A stretch of DNA of 64,000 bases from Sporosarcina pasteurii (lineage in GTDB: Bacteria > Bacillota > Bacilli > Bacillales_A > Planococcaceae), in assembly GCF_041295575.1 (NCBI RefSeq), contig NZ_CP160452.1:1302001-1366000 (forward strand). The letters run 5' to 3'. Each line of letters begins with the position of its first letter. Within the stretch, counting starts at the first letter, position 1. The notes under the pieces are model-generated. The model searched no databases, was not told where the DNA came from, and saw nothing but the letters and a program-made list of their open reading frames with translations. Shown here piece after piece: positions 1-10,120 of the stretch. The position numbers and the translations under genes are program-made.

Positions 1-853
1 AAAACAAATTTTTGGAAACTTAAATCATAAACATGTGTTGATTTTAGGTGCCGGCGAAATGGGTGAATTGGCACTTAAAAATTTACAAGGTAGCGGTGCA
101 GAAAAAGTAACAGTTGTGAACCGAACCTTTTCGACGGCTGAAGAGATGGCTCAGAAATTTGGCGGCGTCGCAAAGCCAATGAATGAATTACAATGTGCGC
201 TTGTAGAGGCGGATATTTTAATTAGTTCTACGGCCGCAACCGAATATGTCATTGATTATCAGACAATGAAATATGTAGAGCGTATGCGTAAAGGCAATTC
301 TTTGTTTTTAATTGACATTGCTGTTCCGCGTGATTTAGACCCACGTATTGGTGAACTCTCCAATGTATTTCTATATGATATTGATGATTTACAAAGTATT
401 GTGGATGCCAATTTGGCAGAACGTGAACGAGCTGCCGAAAAAATTGGTTATATGATTGAAGGTCAAATTATAGAATTTAACGAATGGCTTGCAACGCTTG
501 GCGTCGTTCCTGTAATTACTGCGCTACGTGAAAAAGGCTTGCAAATCCAACGGACGACAATGGAAAGCATATTAAATAAAATTCCTGACTTAACAGAACG
601 TGAGAAAAAGGTATTAAGTAAGCATACGAAATCGATTCTTAACCAATTAATTAGAGAACCTATCCGAGAAGCAAAAGAACTTGCAATGGAACCTAACTCT
701 GCTGAAAAACTAGAGTTATTCCAAAAGATTTTCGGAATTGAGGAAGAAGTAGAAAGAGAGAAAGAAAAAGAAGCAATTGCAAAGTTAGCGAAAAAACGAC
801 TAAAAGTTCGTGCGAAGAATAATCCGGTGCCTAAACCTGAGTGGACATTTTAA
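1..853 (+). CDS. hemA: Glutamyl-tRNA reductase, C-terminal part (cut by window edge)
   Basis: Reduces glutamyl-tRNA(Glu) to glutamate-1-semialdehyde, the first committed step of C5-pathway haem synthesis. About 283 residues are visible; the frame is open to base 2, so the gene starts outside the window. The glycine-rich NADPH-binding loop ([10 protein letters not shown]) stands at the left edge, followed by the [16 protein letters not shown] stretch and the helical dimerisation tail, ending with a lysine-rich segment. The N-terminal catalytic domain with its nucleophilic cysteine is not visible. It heads the hemAXCDBL cluster, as in B. subtilis. A GTG at 35 could start translation but lies inside the NADPH-binding fold, so it is not the real start. 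Confidence 0.95.
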   Translation, partial: KQIFGNLNHKHVLILGAGEMGELALKNLQGSGAEKVTVVNRTFSTAEEMAQKFGGVAKPMNELQCALVEADILISSTAATEYVIDYQTMKYVERMRKGNSLFLIDIAVPRDLDPRIGELSNVFLYDIDDLQSIVDANLAERERAAEKIGYMIEGQIIEFNEWLATLGVVPVITALREKGLQIQRTTMESILNKIPDLTEREKKVLSKHTKSILNQLIREPIREAKELAMEPNSAEKLELFQKIFGIEEEVEREKEKEAIAKLAKKRLKVRAKNNPVPKPEWTF

Positions 854-860
854 AGCGAAT

Positions 861-908
861 AAGGAATTTCCGCATTTGAATGCTATATGAAAAATACGGA
901 AATTCCTT
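861..908 (+). terminator. Inverted repeat between hemA and hemX
   Basis: Perfect 12-bp arms (AAGGAATTTCCG at 861-872, CGGAAATTCCTT at 897-908) enclose 24 nt and are followed by a T-rich run. This could be a partial terminator or attenuator that lowers expression of the downstream hem genes. It could also be a processing hairpin. Confidence 0.45.
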
Positions 909-949
909 TGTTTTTCCGCTATACTTGATAGTTTTAGAAAGGCAGTGGC

Positions 950-1783
950 ATGATGACTGATATTACAATGTCAAGATTGCATGAATGGATGGTCGTCTTG
1001 TACGCGGTCAGTCTAGTATTTTATTTCATAGATTATTTGAATAAAGATCGCATCGCACACCGCAATGCTTTTAGCTTATTAATGCTCGTCTTTAGTATGC
1101 AATCGATTTTTCTTGTACTATTTATAATTGAAACGAAACGTTTCCCTGTATTGTCCTTGTTTGAAGGGATTTACTTTTATGCTTGGCTATTAATTACAAT
1201 ATCAATTGTCCTTCATCTTTTTACAAAACTCGGCTATGCGGTGTTTTTTTTAAATATAATTGGTTTTATCTTTATGACCATCCATACGTTTGCCCCTGTA
1301 CAAATTAAGCAGTCCACAATAGGGGATGCGTTAATCTCAGAATTACTATTTATCCATATTACTTTTGCGATATTGTCTTACGTTGCATTTGCGATATCGT
1401 TTGTCTGTTCGGTATTGTATTTACTCCTCTATCGTAATTTGAAAGAGAAAAAATGGACAAAGCAATTTGGTCGATTACCATCGCTTCAACAAACTGCCAC
1501 AGGCATGAAAACGGGGATAATTATTGGGATCCCTTTTTTATTTATTAGTTTAGTCCTGGGCATGCAATGGGCGCATATCGTCCTATCAGAATGGTCATTT
1601 TTTGATATGAAAATTGTCGGCTCATTTTTCATATTAATTGTTTATAGTTTTCTCTTGTTTGGGATTCAAACTGGAAGATTACGAGGGAATAATCATATGT
1701 GGGCAAATATATTTGCTTTTTTATTTGTCATTATTAATTTTTTTCTTGGGAGTACTCTATCCGGATTTCATTTTTGGATATAG
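950..1783 (+). CDS. hemX: HemX, CcsA-type integral membrane protein
   Basis: A 277-residue membrane protein of the cytochrome c assembly (CcsA/CcmC-like) superfamily. About eight hydrophobic segments are spread over its length, with a tryptophan-containing stretch (GMQWAHIVLSEW) near residues 203-214 in the loop region typical of haem handlers. In B. subtilis, HemX lies between hemA and hemC and is reported to lower HemA protein level. The same role is inferred here from position. ATG 950 is chosen because AAAGG ends 7 nt upstream; a second ATG at 953 is possible. The gene sits about 50 nt before hemC. Confidence 0.9.
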   Translation: MMTDITMSRLHEWMVVLYAVSLVFYFIDYLNKDRIAHRNAFSLLMLVFSMQSIFLVLFIIETKRFPVLSLFEGIYFYAWLLITISIVLHLFTKLGYAVFFLNIIGFIFMTIHTFAPVQIKQSTIGDALISELLFIHITFAILSYVAFAISFVCSVLYLLLYRNLKEKKWTKQFGRLPSLQQTATGMKTGIIIGIPFLFISLVLGMQWAHIVLSEWSFFDMKIVGSFFILIVYSFLLFGIQTGRLRGNNHMWANIFAFLFVIINFFLGSTLSGFHFWI

Positions 1784-1835
1784 TACAAAAGGATTCTGAG
1801 AGAGGAAAGAGTTCATTAGGAAGGGTTTGAATGCA

Positions 1836-2774
1836 TTGAGAAAAATTGTTGTTGGTTCAAGAAGAAGTAATCTAGCAATGACTCAAACAAAGTGGTTTAT
1901 TGAGCAAATGAAAGAAGCAGGTGCACCATTTGAGTTTGAAATTAAAGAAATTATGACAAAAGGTGATAAAAACCTTCATGTGAAGCTTTCTAAAGTAGGT
2001 GGGCAAGGTATATTTGTAAAAGAAATTCAAGATGCTTTATTTAATAAAGAAATTGATTTTGCGGTACACAGCATGAAAGACATGCCTGCTGAGTTGCCTG
2101 AAGGATTAATGATTGGATGTATCCCACCACGTGTTGATGCAAGAGATGCACTCATATCTACTGACCATGTGAAGTTAATGGATTTACCTGCTGGCTCAGT
2201 TGTAGGAACTTCGAGTTTACGTCGTAGTTCACAGCTATTATTAATGCGTCCTGACCTTGAAGTCAAATGGATTCGTGGAACTATTGAAGCGCGCATAGGA
2301 AAATTGCGTGAAGGTGAGTACGATGCAATCATACTTGCTGCTGCAGGGATGAAACGTGTTGGATGGGATGATGATATTGTCACAGAATTTTTCTCGGCTG
2401 AAGATGTCATTCCGTCAGTGGGACAAGGTGCACTTGGGATTGAATGTCGTTCGGATGATAAGGAGTTACTCGATGAACTGGCAAAAGTAAATGATCCGAA
2501 ATCTTGGGATGAAGTAACAGCAGAGCGTACATTCTTATCTGAAATGGATGGCTCGGATCAAGTGCCAATCGGAGGTTATGCACAATTAGAAGGATCCAAC
2601 GTTAAGTTTACAGGTTTTATTGCATCACCAGACGCAAAACAAGTGTTCAAACATACGGTTGTCCATGCGGATCCTGTACAGGCGGGAAAAGAAGTAGCAA
2701 AAGTATTGCGTGCAGAAGGTGCTAGCGAAGTAATCGAGAAAGTGTTGGCTGATTTAGACAATGAGAACAAGTGA
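1836..2774 (+). CDS. hemC: Hydroxymethylbilane synthase with cofactor cysteine replaced by Asp
   Basis: Porphobilinogen deaminase polymerises four porphobilinogens into hydroxymethylbilane. The family core is intact: GSRRSNLAMTQT at the N-terminus, the catalytic-aspartate motif HSMKDMPAELP, and the arginines of TSSLRRSSQLL. The family carries its dipyrromethane cofactor on the Cys of a GGCQVPI motif. Here the motif reads DGSDQVPIGGY, with Asp (GAT, bases 2556-2558) at that place, about residue 241. Cys to Asp needs two base changes, so a single read error is unlikely. TTG 1836 is preferred because AGGAAGGG lies about 10 nt upstream; TTG 1827 is only 1 nt from it. The 3' end overlaps hemD by 14 nt. 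Confidence 0.93.
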   Translation: MRKIVVGSRRSNLAMTQTKWFIEQMKEAGAPFEFEIKEIMTKGDKNLHVKLSKVGGQGIFVKEIQDALFNKEIDFAVHSMKDMPAELPEGLMIGCIPPRVDARDALISTDHVKLMDLPAGSVVGTSSLRRSSQLLLMRPDLEVKWIRGTIEARIGKLREGEYDAIILAAAGMKRVGWDDDIVTEFFSAEDVIPSVGQGALGIECRSDDKELLDELAKVNDPKSWDEVTAERTFLSEMDGSDQVPIGGYAQLEGSNVKFTGFIASPDAKQVFKHTVVHADPVQAGKEVAKVLRAEGASEVIEKVLADLDNENK

Positions 2775-3522
2775 ACCACCACTCAATGGTGAAACGATTA
2801 TTTTTACCGGAACGCCAAGGGCAACAGATGTATTTAGCTTAGTTGAAGAATACGGTGGAACACCGGTTTCATTGCCGCTTATTCAAGTGGCGGAATTGGT
2901 AGAATCGACAGACCAACTTCGTTTGGAAGCTTGCGCAACGTACGATTGGCTCATCTTTACGAGCCAAAGTGCGGTTGCCGCATTTAAAGAAAAACTAGAG
3001 CGTTTTAATGTGTCTGTTGAAACGATTCCATCGCATATTGCTGCGATTGGATCAAGAACAGCTGCGGCACTCGAAAAGCTTGGTTTTACTGTAGAGTTTA
3101 TTCCGACCGTATTCAGTGCAGATGTTTTTGTAAAGCAATTTCAACCAGCGGAGAATGAAGCACGCAGGCTTTTATTTTTACGCGGATCCATCGCAGGTCC
3201 TACAATACGGGAAGAACTGCCGTTTGAAGTGGATGAATGGACGATTTACAAGACCGAAAGAGTAACTGATAACGCGGGAAAGCTTGTTCAGTTATTAAAA
3301 GAGACAGAAAAAACCTCTGTTTTATTTGCTAGTCCATCTGCAGTAGAAGTATTTGCGGAAGAAGTGGTTCCCGTAGTAGGTTGGAAAGGCTATACAATTG
3401 GTGCTATCGGACATATCACTGAAAAAGCGTTGGAAAAAGTGGGCGCAAATGTTCACGTTCGACCCAATACATACACATTGAAAGATCTTGTCGATAAGTT
3501 GGCAAGTCGAAAGGATGTTTAG
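2761..3522 (+). CDS. hemD: Uroporphyrinogen-III synthase
   Basis: Cyclises hydroxymethylbilane to uroporphyrinogen III with inversion of ring D. The 253 residues match the usual length and the two-lobed HemD fold. Recognisable stretches are [20 protein letters not shown] at the N-terminus, [13 protein letters not shown] (about residues 61-73), [14 protein letters not shown] and a second-lobe [12 protein letters not shown]. Sequence conservation in this family is weak, so position between hemC and hemB is important evidence. ATG 2761 lies within the end of hemC, which suggests translational coupling. Confidence 0.92.
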   Translation: MRTSEPPLNGETIIFTGTPRATDVFSLVEEYGGTPVSLPLIQVAELVESTDQLRLEACATYDWLIFTSQSAVAAFKEKLERFNVSVETIPSHIAAIGSRTAAALEKLGFTVEFIPTVFSADVFVKQFQPAENEARRLLFLRGSIAGPTIREELPFEVDEWTIYKTERVTDNAGKLVQLLKETEKTSVLFASPSAVEVFAEEVVPVVGWKGYTIGAIGHITEKALEKVGANVHVRPNTYTLKDLVDKLASRKDV

Positions 3523-3523
3523 A

Positions 3524-4504
3524 TTGAATCAATTACATTTTCGTCGCAATCGACGTTTACGAAATACAGATACGCTACGCAAAATGGTACGCGAAACTGT
3601 TTTACGAAAAGAAGATTTCATTTATCCGATTTTCGTAGTTGAAGGAGAAAACATTAAAAATCCAGTCGCTTCAATGCCTGGCGTGTATCAACTTTCACTT
3701 GATCATTTTGAAAAAGAAATTGACGAAGTTGTTTCATTAGGGATTCCATCGGTTATTTTATTTGGTGTACCGAACGAAAAAGATACTGTAGGTTCCCAAG
3801 CTTATGCAGAGGAAGGCATCGTTCAAAGGGCGACGCGACTTGCAAAAGAATGTCATCCAAATCTCGTTGTTATTGCAGATACTTGCCTATGTCAATATAC
3901 GGACCACGGACATTGTGGAGTAGTAGAAGACGGTTATGTCGTGAATGACGCGTCACTTGAGCTATTAACGAAAGCGGCAGTGAGCCAAGCGAAAGCAGGC
4001 GCAGATATTATCGCTCCATCAAACATGATGGATGGATTTGTTGCTGCGATTCGCCAAGGATTGGATGAAGCAGGGTTTGTCAACATTCCTATCATGTCGT
4101 ATGCAGTTAAATATGCGTCGTCCTATTATGGGCCATTCCGCGATGCAGCCCATTCCTCACCGCAATCAGGAGACCGTAAAACGTACCAAATGGATTCTGC
4201 AAATCGTCTTGAAGCACTACGTGAAGCGGAAGCAGATGTAGAGGAAGGTGCAGACTTTTTAATTGTGAAGCCAGCACTCTCTTATCTAGATATTATGCGG
4301 GATGTGAAAAATAATTTTACATTACCAGTCGTTGCGTATAACGTAAGTGGGGAATATTCAATGATCAAAGCCGCTGCACAAAACGGTTGGATTAACGAAC
4401 AAGAAATTGTACTTGAAACATTAACGAGTATGAAACGTGCGGGTGCTGATTTAATTATGACGTACCATGCAAAAGATGCAGCACGTTGGTTGGAGGGTAA
4501 ATAA
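3524..4504 (+). CDS. hemB: Delta-aminolevulinic acid dehydratase (porphobilinogen synthase)
   Basis: Condenses two 5-aminolevulinates to porphobilinogen. It shows the cysteine-rich metal site [14 protein letters not shown], indicating a zinc-dependent enzyme, and both active-site lysines in [15 protein letters not shown] and [16 protein letters not shown]. Length is 326 residues from TTG 3524. That start is preferred because AAAGGA ends about 8 nt upstream and the protein then begins [13 protein letters not shown], matching the family. ATG 3515 in the same frame abuts the same AAAGG and is the alternative. The gene starts just after the hemD stop and ends immediately before hemL. Confidence 0.95.
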   Translation: MNQLHFRRNRRLRNTDTLRKMVRETVLRKEDFIYPIFVVEGENIKNPVASMPGVYQLSLDHFEKEIDEVVSLGIPSVILFGVPNEKDTVGSQAYAEEGIVQRATRLAKECHPNLVVIADTCLCQYTDHGHCGVVEDGYVVNDASLELLTKAAVSQAKAGADIIAPSNMMDGFVAAIRQGLDEAGFVNIPIMSYAVKYASSYYGPFRDAAHSSPQSGDRKTYQMDSANRLEALREAEADVEEGADFLIVKPALSYLDIMRDVKNNFTLPVVAYNVSGEYSMIKAAAQNGWINEQEIVLETLTSMKRAGADLIMTYHAKDAARWLEGK

Positions 4505-5797
4505 TTGGAAAAACATTATAAGAACTCAAAACAAGCATTTGAAAAAGCAGTAGACCATATGCCGGGCGGTGTAAACTCACCTGTGCGTGCATTTAAATCG
4601 GTAAACATGGACCCAATTTTTATGGAAAGTGGAAAAGGGGCAATGATTAAAGATATTGATGGCAATGAATACATTGACTACGTCTTATCATGGGGACCAC
4701 TTATTTTAGGACACGCTGACCCAGACGTTGTAGAAGGCATTCAACGTGTAGCAGAAACAGGATCAAGTTTTGGCGCACCGACATTAGCTGAAAATGAATT
4801 AGCAGAACTTGTGATTGAGCGTGTACCATCGATGGAAATGGTGCGTATGGTTTCTTCAGGGACAGAAGCGACAATGAGTGCACTTCGTTTAGCACGAGGC
4901 TATACGGGTCGTAATATTATAATGAAATTTGAAGGATGCTATCATGGACATGGCGACTCCTTGTTAATTAAAGCAGGTTCGGGTGTTGCGACACTAGGTC
5001 TACCAGATAGTCCAGGCGTTCCTGAATCAATTGCACGCAATACAATCACAGTGCCTTATAATGATTTAGATAGCGTAAAGCTAGCCTTTGAGGAATACGG
5101 ATATGATATCGCTGCATTAATTGTTGAACCTGTAGCAGGCAATATGGGTGTTGTTCCTCCACAGCCAGGTTTCTTAGAAGGTTTACGTGAACTGACAACT
5201 GAAAATGGTTCACTCCTAATTTTTGACGAAGTGATGACAGGCTTCCGTGTAGGCTATGAGTGTGCACAAGGATACTTCGAGGTTCAACCAGACTTAACTT
5301 GTCTTGGTAAAGTAATCGGTGGCGGTTTACCGGTAGGCGCTTATGGTGGATCAAAAGAAATTATGAGTCATATTGCACCAGCAGGAACGGTTTACCAAGC
5401 AGGAACATTATCGGGGAATCCACTTGCAATGACTGCGGGAATTGAAACATTGAAAAAGTTAACACCAGCATCATACGAATACTTCAATAAACTGGGCGAC
5501 CAGTTAGAAGCAGGTTTCCGTGAAGCAGCAGAAAAATATAATATTCCACATACTGTTAACCGCGCAGGTTCTATGATTGGTTTCTTCTTTACCAATGAAA
5601 AAGTTGTGAACTACGATAAAGCGAAAACATCTGACCTTGAGTTGTTTGCAGAGTATTATCGCTTAATGGCAGAAGAAGGCATTTTCCTTCCACCTTCACA
5701 GTTCGAAGGGATGTTTTTATCTGCAGCGCATACAGAAGAACATATTGCAAAAACAGTTGAAGCTTTCCATAAAGTATTTGCAAAGCTGGCAAGATAA
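4505..5797 (+). CDS. hemL: Glutamate-1-semialdehyde 2,1-aminomutase
   Basis: A PLP enzyme that moves the amino group of glutamate-1-semialdehyde to give 5-aminolevulinate. It has 430 residues and is a class-III aminotransferase throughout: [12 protein letters not shown] near the N-terminus, [33 protein letters not shown], and the PLP-lysine motif [16 protein letters not shown]. The start is TTG 4505, directly after the hemB stop, with GGAGGG about 8 nt upstream inside hemB. It is the last gene of the hem operon and is followed by a strong terminator. Confidence 0.97.
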   Translation: MEKHYKNSKQAFEKAVDHMPGGVNSPVRAFKSVNMDPIFMESGKGAMIKDIDGNEYIDYVLSWGPLILGHADPDVVEGIQRVAETGSSFGAPTLAENELAELVIERVPSMEMVRMVSSGTEATMSALRLARGYTGRNIIMKFEGCYHGHGDSLLIKAGSGVATLGLPDSPGVPESIARNTITVPYNDLDSVKLAFEEYGYDIAALIVEPVAGNMGVVPPQPGFLEGLRELTTENGSLLIFDEVMTGFRVGYECAQGYFEVQPDLTCLGKVIGGGLPVGAYGGSKEIMSHIAPAGTVYQAGTLSGNPLAMTAGIETLKKLTPASYEYFNKLGDQLEAGFREAAEKYNIPHTVNRAGSMIGFFFTNEKVVNYDKAKTSDLELFAEYYRLMAEEGIFLPPSQFEGMFLSAAHTEEHIAKTVEAFHKVFAKLAR

Positions 5798-5803
5798 TCA
5801 AAC

Positions 5804-5840
5804 AAAGCCTTTCTCCACAATTGATGGGGAAAGGCTTTTC
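5804..5840 (+). terminator. Intrinsic terminator after hemL
   Basis: The 13-bp stem (AAAGCCTTTCTCC pairing with GGGGAAAGGCTTT, one G-U) ends in a short T run. It closes the hem operon. Confidence 0.85.
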
Positions 5841-5861
5841 GATTAACTTACAGCTACTCTA

Positions 5862-5890
5862 TTCTAAGTAACTAGATCGATGCATACAAT
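5862..5890 (+). promoter_or_regulatory. Candidate sigmaE-type promoter of the spoVID-like gene
   Basis: CATACAAT at 5883-5890 matches the sigmaE -10 consensus well. The -35 side (ATTCTAA at about 5862-5868, spacing near 14) is weak. B. subtilis spoVID is sigmaE-dependent, which fits. The identical octamer appears upstream of spoVB on the minus strand. Confidence 0.45.
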
Positions 5891-5920
5891 TGTCTGTGAA
5901 GGAATAGGAGGAGAGATCGT

Positions 5921-6763
5921 ATGAAAAATGTAAAATGGCAAATGAAAGAGAACTTTGCCTTCTCACCAGAAATAGGTTTTCCAGCATCTGCCGATCAACT
6001 TAAAGTGACACCAAGGTTTACATTAGAAAAAGTAGAAGGACGGCCCAAGTTAACAGGGATTTACCATCTTGCTGTAAATGTTAATTTAGAGGAAAGAAAG
6101 AACGACAATAGTGAGATTAATGAAGCTATTTTAATTGATGATCTAGATATTGACGGAAAAACAGGGTATTTTGAATATGCAGTACCATTTAATATTGATT
6201 TCCCACCTGAAGCGGATGACCCTATTGATATTAAAACAATGAATACGACACATGAAATTGATGAAAACGGATGTCTGTCGATTATTTGGGACGTTGAATG
6301 CACATACAAAGAAGTTGGCATTCATCAAACACGCGAAGAACAGAAAGAAAACCAATCGGCCAAAACTGCTAGTGCCGAAGCTAAGAAAAAAGAAGCTGTT
6401 GCTGAAGAAAAACAAACACAGACTACCAAAAAAGAAGTCGCCGAAAAGCAACAAACAAAAGCTGAAAAAAAAGAAGCTGTCACCGAAGTGAAAGCAACCA
6501 AAGAGTCGAATGAACATAAACAAGCGGCGGCTAGTGCTAAAAAAGAAGTTTCTGAAACAAGACAATCTACTACTCCCCAAACCGAAACCGAGGTGGCCGT
6601 AGCTAGTCATGAAAGCGAATCAGTCAGAAATACTTCACAAGTAGTCGTCGAAACCGCTTCTTTTACTGAAGATGAAGTGCTCTCATTTATTTCTGAATTA
6701 GAAGACGGCATTTCAACGACTGGATTCCGCCTAAATGATGTCCTTGTGCAAGGCGAAAGCTAA
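5921..6763 (+). CDS. spoVID: SpoVID-like spore coat morphogenetic protein lacking its LysM domain
   Basis: This 280-residue protein sits exactly where spoVID stands in B. subtilis, between hemL and valS. The N-terminal 140 residues form a beta-rich domain comparable to the SpoVID coat-assembly domain. The middle (about 145-215) is a Lys/Glu/Ala-rich, probably disordered linker. The C-terminus resumes as FTEDEVLSFISELEDG and stops at VLVQGES. SpoVID normally continues there into a LysM domain, whose first strand resembles this ending. The protein would thus keep coat assembly but lose LysM-mediated binding. RBS GGAGGAGA precedes ATG 5921. The name rests on position and general resemblance and is not certain. 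Confidence 0.65.
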   Translation: MKNVKWQMKENFAFSPEIGFPASADQLKVTPRFTLEKVEGRPKLTGIYHLAVNVNLEERKNDNSEINEAILIDDLDIDGKTGYFEYAVPFNIDFPPEADDPIDIKTMNTTHEIDENGCLSIIWDVECTYKEVGIHQTREEQKENQSAKTASAEAKKKEAVAEEKQTQTTKKEVAEKQQTKAEKKEAVTEVKATKESNEHKQAAASAKKEVSETRQSTTPQTETEVAVASHESESVRNTSQVVVETASFTEDEVLSFISELEDGISTTGFRLNDVLVQGES

Positions 6764-6959
6764 TGCGCAAAGGATACAAAGCAAAATAAAGTCTCCAGTT
6801 GTGGGAACGATGATCATTCGAATTAATTGAAATGCCGCGATAGGAATAATAATCGATTTACAGTAACATCGCGTTTTCCGAAGCCAAGGGGGAAGGAGAT
6901 ACGGGTTATATCCTTTTCTCATAACAAAATCCTTTCTTAAAGGTATTGAAAAGCAACCA
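6764..6959 (+). other. Non-coding stretch, possible eroded LysM remnant
   Basis: About 200 nt between the SpoVID-like stop and the valS promoter. Continuing the frame past the stop meets only one further stop before 6930. LysM-like fragments (GYKA..SLQLWER, EGDTGYILFS) appear only in a shifted frame and are broken by stops. This may be decayed LysM coding sequence or plain intergenic DNA. No promoter, terminator or RNA gene was recognised. Confidence 0.25.
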
Positions 6960-6965
6960 TTGACC

Positions 6966-6995
6966 TTGACGAATGAAAGGCTATTCCGTTATACT
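6966..6995 (+). promoter_or_regulatory. SigmaA-type promoter of valS
   Basis: TTGACG (6966-6971), an 18-nt spacer and TATACT (6990-6995), directly upstream of the T-box leader. Confidence 0.75.
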
Positions 6996-7002
6996 AAGAA
7001 TA

Positions 7003-7290
7003 ACTGCATATAGATGCGATGAACGGGATAGTAAGTAATACTTGTTTTCTAAAGAGAGGGGCTACCGGTGAAAAAGCCCTGTAAACAACCTACTGAATGT
7101 CACCCGTGAGCAGTTTTCGTGAACATGTTTTTTGGTTGTCGATGATTAATTCCAAAACAGTAGCGAAAGCCGGTTTGAAGCCGTTATGATTGATTGAGAT
7201 GTACAGCTTTTTTTAGTGTACATAAATAAAGGTGGTACCGCGAATAGCTCCTTCGTCCTTTTAGGCGAATGGAGTTTTTTTATTGCTGAA
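7003..7290 (+). promoter_or_regulatory. T-box leader of valS (valine, GUC specifier)
   Basis: A tRNA-sensing riboswitch. The conserved T-box core AAAGGTGGTACCGCG is at 7228-7242. Stem I contains the GATGAACGGGATAGTA element and a specifier loop reading GAAT-GTC-ACC, with the valine codon GUC at 7099-7101. The following CTCC...GGAG hairpin with seven T's (7248-7283) is the terminator. Uncharged tRNA-Val should stabilise the antiterminator and raise valS transcription. Confidence 0.93.
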
Positions 7291-7310
7291 AATTAAAGGA
7301 GGACACGAAT

Positions 7311-9956
7311 ATGTCAAAAGATCAATTATCAATGCCGACAAAATATGAACCACAATCAATCGAAGATGGCCGTTATGAATGGTGGTTGAAAGGAAAGTAC
7401 TTCGAAGCTCAGCCTGATAGTGACAAAGAACCATACACAGTTGTGATTCCACCGCCGAACGTGACGGGCGTTTTACACTTAGGACACGCTTGGGATACGA
7501 CATTGCAAGATATTATTATTCGAATGAAACGTATGCAAGGCTATGATGCACTATGGTTACCAGGAATGGACCACGCAGGTATAGCGACACAGGCACGTGT
7601 TGAACAACGTCTACGTTCAGAAGGAAAATCACGTTATGATTTAGGTCGTGAAAAATTCCTTGAAGCGACTTGGAACTGGAAAGAAGAATATGCTTCCCAT
7701 ATCCGTGAACAATGGGGCAAATTAGGACTAGGACTTGATTATTCCCGTGAACGTTTCACACTAGATGAAAACTTATCGAAAGCAGTACAAGAAGTTTTTG
7801 TTAAACTGTATAACAAAGGTTTAATTTACCGCGGTGAATACATTATTAACTGGGATCCTGCAACGAAAACCGCATTATCAGACATTGAAGTAATCCATGA
7901 AGATGTGCAAGGTGCATTCTATCATATGCGTTACCCACTCACAGATGGTACTGGAAGTATCGAAATTGCGACAACTCGCCCAGAAACTATGCTAGGTGAT
8001 ACAGCAGTTGCGGTTCATCCGGAAGATGAGCGATACAAACATTTAATTGGAAAAACAGTTACACTTCCAATCGTCGGTCGAGAAATTCCAATTGTTGGGG
8101 ATGACTACGTCGACATGGAATTTGGAAGCGGTGCGGTAAAAATTACGCCTGCCCATGACCCAAATGACTTTGAAATCGGAAATCGTCATAATTTAGAACG
8201 CGTGCTCGTCATGAATGAGGATGGTTCTATGAACGAGTTAGCTGGTAAGTATCAAGGGATGGACCGTTTTGAATGCCGTAAACAAATTGTAATAGACTTA
8301 CAAGGGATGGGCGTTTTATTTGAAATTGAAGAACACTTACACTCGGTTGGACATTCAGAGCGAAGCGGTGCCGTTGTTGAGCCATATTTATCAACGCAAT
8401 GGTTCGTAAATATGGAACCACTAGCGAAAGCTGCAATTGAGTTACAAAAAGGGGAAGGCAAAGTAAATTTCGTTCCATCACGTTTTGAAAACACATACTT
8501 AAATTGGATGGAAAACATTCATGATTGGTGTATTTCACGTCAACTTTGGTGGGGCCATCGTATCCCGGCTTGGTATCATAATGAAACAGGCGAAGTATAT
8601 GTCGGGAAAGAGGCGCCTGCAGATATTGAAAACTGGAGACAAGATGAAGACGTTTTAGATACTTGGTTCTCTTCTGCATTGTGGCCGTTCTCAACACTTG
8701 GTTGGCCAGATGTTGACAACGAAGAGTTTAAACGTTACTATCCGACAGATGCGCTCGTTACAGGATATGATATTATTTTCTTCTGGGTATCCCGCATGAT
8801 TTTCCAAGGAATCGAATTTACGGGAGAGCGTCCATTTAAAGACGTCTTAATTCACGGACTTGTACGTGATGCAGAGGGGCGTAAAATGTCGAAATCACTA
8901 GATAACGGCGTTGACCCGATGGAAGTTATCGAGAAATACGGTGCAGACGCGCTTCGCTACACACTTTCAACGGGTGCTTCGCCAGGTCAAGACATTCGCT
9001 TCTCATGGGACCGTGTTGAGTCAAACTGGAACTTTGCGAATAAAATTTGGAACGCATCACGTTTTGCGCTCATGAATATGGATGGCATGACCTATGATGA
9101 AATTGATTTGACAGGTGAGAAATCTGTCGCAGATACGTGGATTTTAACACGTCTAAATGAAACGATTGAACAAGTGACACGACTTGCTGATAAATATGAG
9201 TTCGGTGAAGTTGGCCGTGCGTTGTACTCCTTCATTTGGGACGATTTCTGTGATTGGTATATTGAAATGGCTAAATTACCACTTTATGGTGATGATGAAG
9301 CTGCAAAGAAAATGACGCGTTCTGTACTTGCATACGTGTTAGATCATACAATGCGACTATTACATCCATTTATGCCGTTTATTACAGAAGAGATTTGGCA
9401 AAACTTACCGCATGAAGGTGAATCTATTACAATTGCCTCATGGCCAGTTGTGGATGCATCACTTTCTAATGAAGCACGTGCAACAGAAATGAAACTATTG
9501 ATGGATATTATCCGTTCTGTCCGAAATATTCGTGCGGAGGTAAATACGCCGATGAGTAAGCCAGTGAATCTATATATTTCAACGCGAGAAGATAAAACGA
9601 CTGAAATTCTAGAAGCGAATCGCAAATATATTGAGCGATTCTGTAACCCGGAAACACTAACAATCGGAAAAGGAATCGAATCACCAGGCAAGTCCATGTC
9701 TGCTGTGATTACAGGTGCTGAGCTATTCTTGCCACTTGAAGGACTTATTAATATTGAAGAAGAACTTGCCCGTTTAGAGAAAGAACTAAAAAAATGGGAC
9801 AGCGAAGTGAAACGCGTTCAAGGTAAATTATCTAACGATCGCTTCGTAGCGAACGCACCAGATGCGGTCGTTGCAGCAGAGCGTGAAAAAGAAAGAGACT
9901 ACCTCGAAAAATACGCGACGGTTGAGAAGCGTATGAAGGAATTGAAAGACATTTAA
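7311..9956 (+). CDS. valS: Valyl-tRNA synthetase
   Basis: Charges tRNA-Val. The 881 residues match the bacterial class-Ia enzyme. The HIGH-type signature is HLGH in [14 protein letters not shown] (about residues 44-57) and the KMSKS loop is in [11 protein letters not shown] (about residues 524-534). An editing domain lies between them. The anticodon-binding domain and a C-terminal coiled coil (about residues 815-881) follow. The RBS AAAGGAGG precedes ATG 7311. In B. subtilis ysxE lies between spoVID and valS and folC follows; here both neighbours are elsewhere, ysxE next to safA and folC after the inserted carnitine and minor-pilin blocks. Confidence 0.98.
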   Translation: MSKDQLSMPTKYEPQSIEDGRYEWWLKGKYFEAQPDSDKEPYTVVIPPPNVTGVLHLGHAWDTTLQDIIIRMKRMQGYDALWLPGMDHAGIATQARVEQRLRSEGKSRYDLGREKFLEATWNWKEEYASHIREQWGKLGLGLDYSRERFTLDENLSKAVQEVFVKLYNKGLIYRGEYIINWDPATKTALSDIEVIHEDVQGAFYHMRYPLTDGTGSIEIATTRPETMLGDTAVAVHPEDERYKHLIGKTVTLPIVGREIPIVGDDYVDMEFGSGAVKITPAHDPNDFEIGNRHNLERVLVMNEDGSMNELAGKYQGMDRFECRKQIVIDLQGMGVLFEIEEHLHSVGHSERSGAVVEPYLSTQWFVNMEPLAKAAIELQKGEGKVNFVPSRFENTYLNWMENIHDWCISRQLWWGHRIPAWYHNETGEVYVGKEAPADIENWRQDEDVLDTWFSSALWPFSTLGWPDVDNEEFKRYYPTDALVTGYDIIFFWVSRMIFQGIEFTGERPFKDVLIHGLVRDAEGRKMSKSLDNGVDPMEVIEKYGADALRYTLSTGASPGQDIRFSWDRVESNWNFANKIWNASRFALMNMDGMTYDEIDLTGEKSVADTWILTRLNETIEQVTRLADKYEFGEVGRALYSFIWDDFCDWYIEMAKLPLYGDDEAAKKMTRSVLAYVLDHTMRLLHPFMPFITEEIWQNLPHEGESITIASWPVVDASLSNEARATEMKLLMDIIRSVRNIRAEVNTPMSKPVNLYISTREDKTTEILEANRKYIERFCNPETLTIGKGIESPGKSMSAVITGAELFLPLEGLINIEEELARLEKELKKWDSEVKRVQGKLSNDRFVANAPDAVVAAEREKERDYLEKYATVEKRMKELKDI

Positions 9957-9971
9957 ATGATCCGTTTAATG

Positions 9972-9998
9972 CCCCCGCCAATGTTGGTGGGGGTTGTT
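9972..9998 (+). terminator. Intrinsic terminator after valS
   Basis: A ten-base stem (CCCCCGCCAA with TTGGTGGGGG) with a 2-nt loop and a T-rich tail. Confidence 0.8.
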
Positions 9999-10059
9999 TA
10001 TCGGAGAAATGAAAAGAAACAAAGAAGAGCCTATTAAGCATATATTTATGCTCATCTAA

Positions 10060-10088
10060 TTGAGATAGGATCGTCTGGATAGTATAGT
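10060..10088 (+). promoter_or_regulatory. Promoter and operator of the tetR gene
   Basis: TTGAGA (10060-10065), a 17-nt spacer and TATAGT (10083-10088). Within the spacer, ATCGTC-TG-GATAGT (10070-10083) is an imperfect copy of the palindrome found before the BKACE gene. In both places TATAGT overlaps the right half-site by one base. This predicts autorepression by the TetR protein. Confidence 0.65.
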
Positions 10089-10120
10089 CAAAGAAAATAG
10101 GCGAAATTGAGGTGACTGCA

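Noticed and set aside
6143..6610. 155-codon open frame on the minus strand within the SpoVID-like gene
   Set aside because: It is Phe/Ser-rich, the antisense image of the Lys/Glu-rich linker. It has no RBS and overlaps a better-supported gene.
6731..6922. Hydrophobic 63-codon minus-strand frame after the SpoVID-like gene
   Set aside because: Considered as a small membrane protein, but it has no RBS and no promoter, and the region is better explained as decayed or intergenic DNA.
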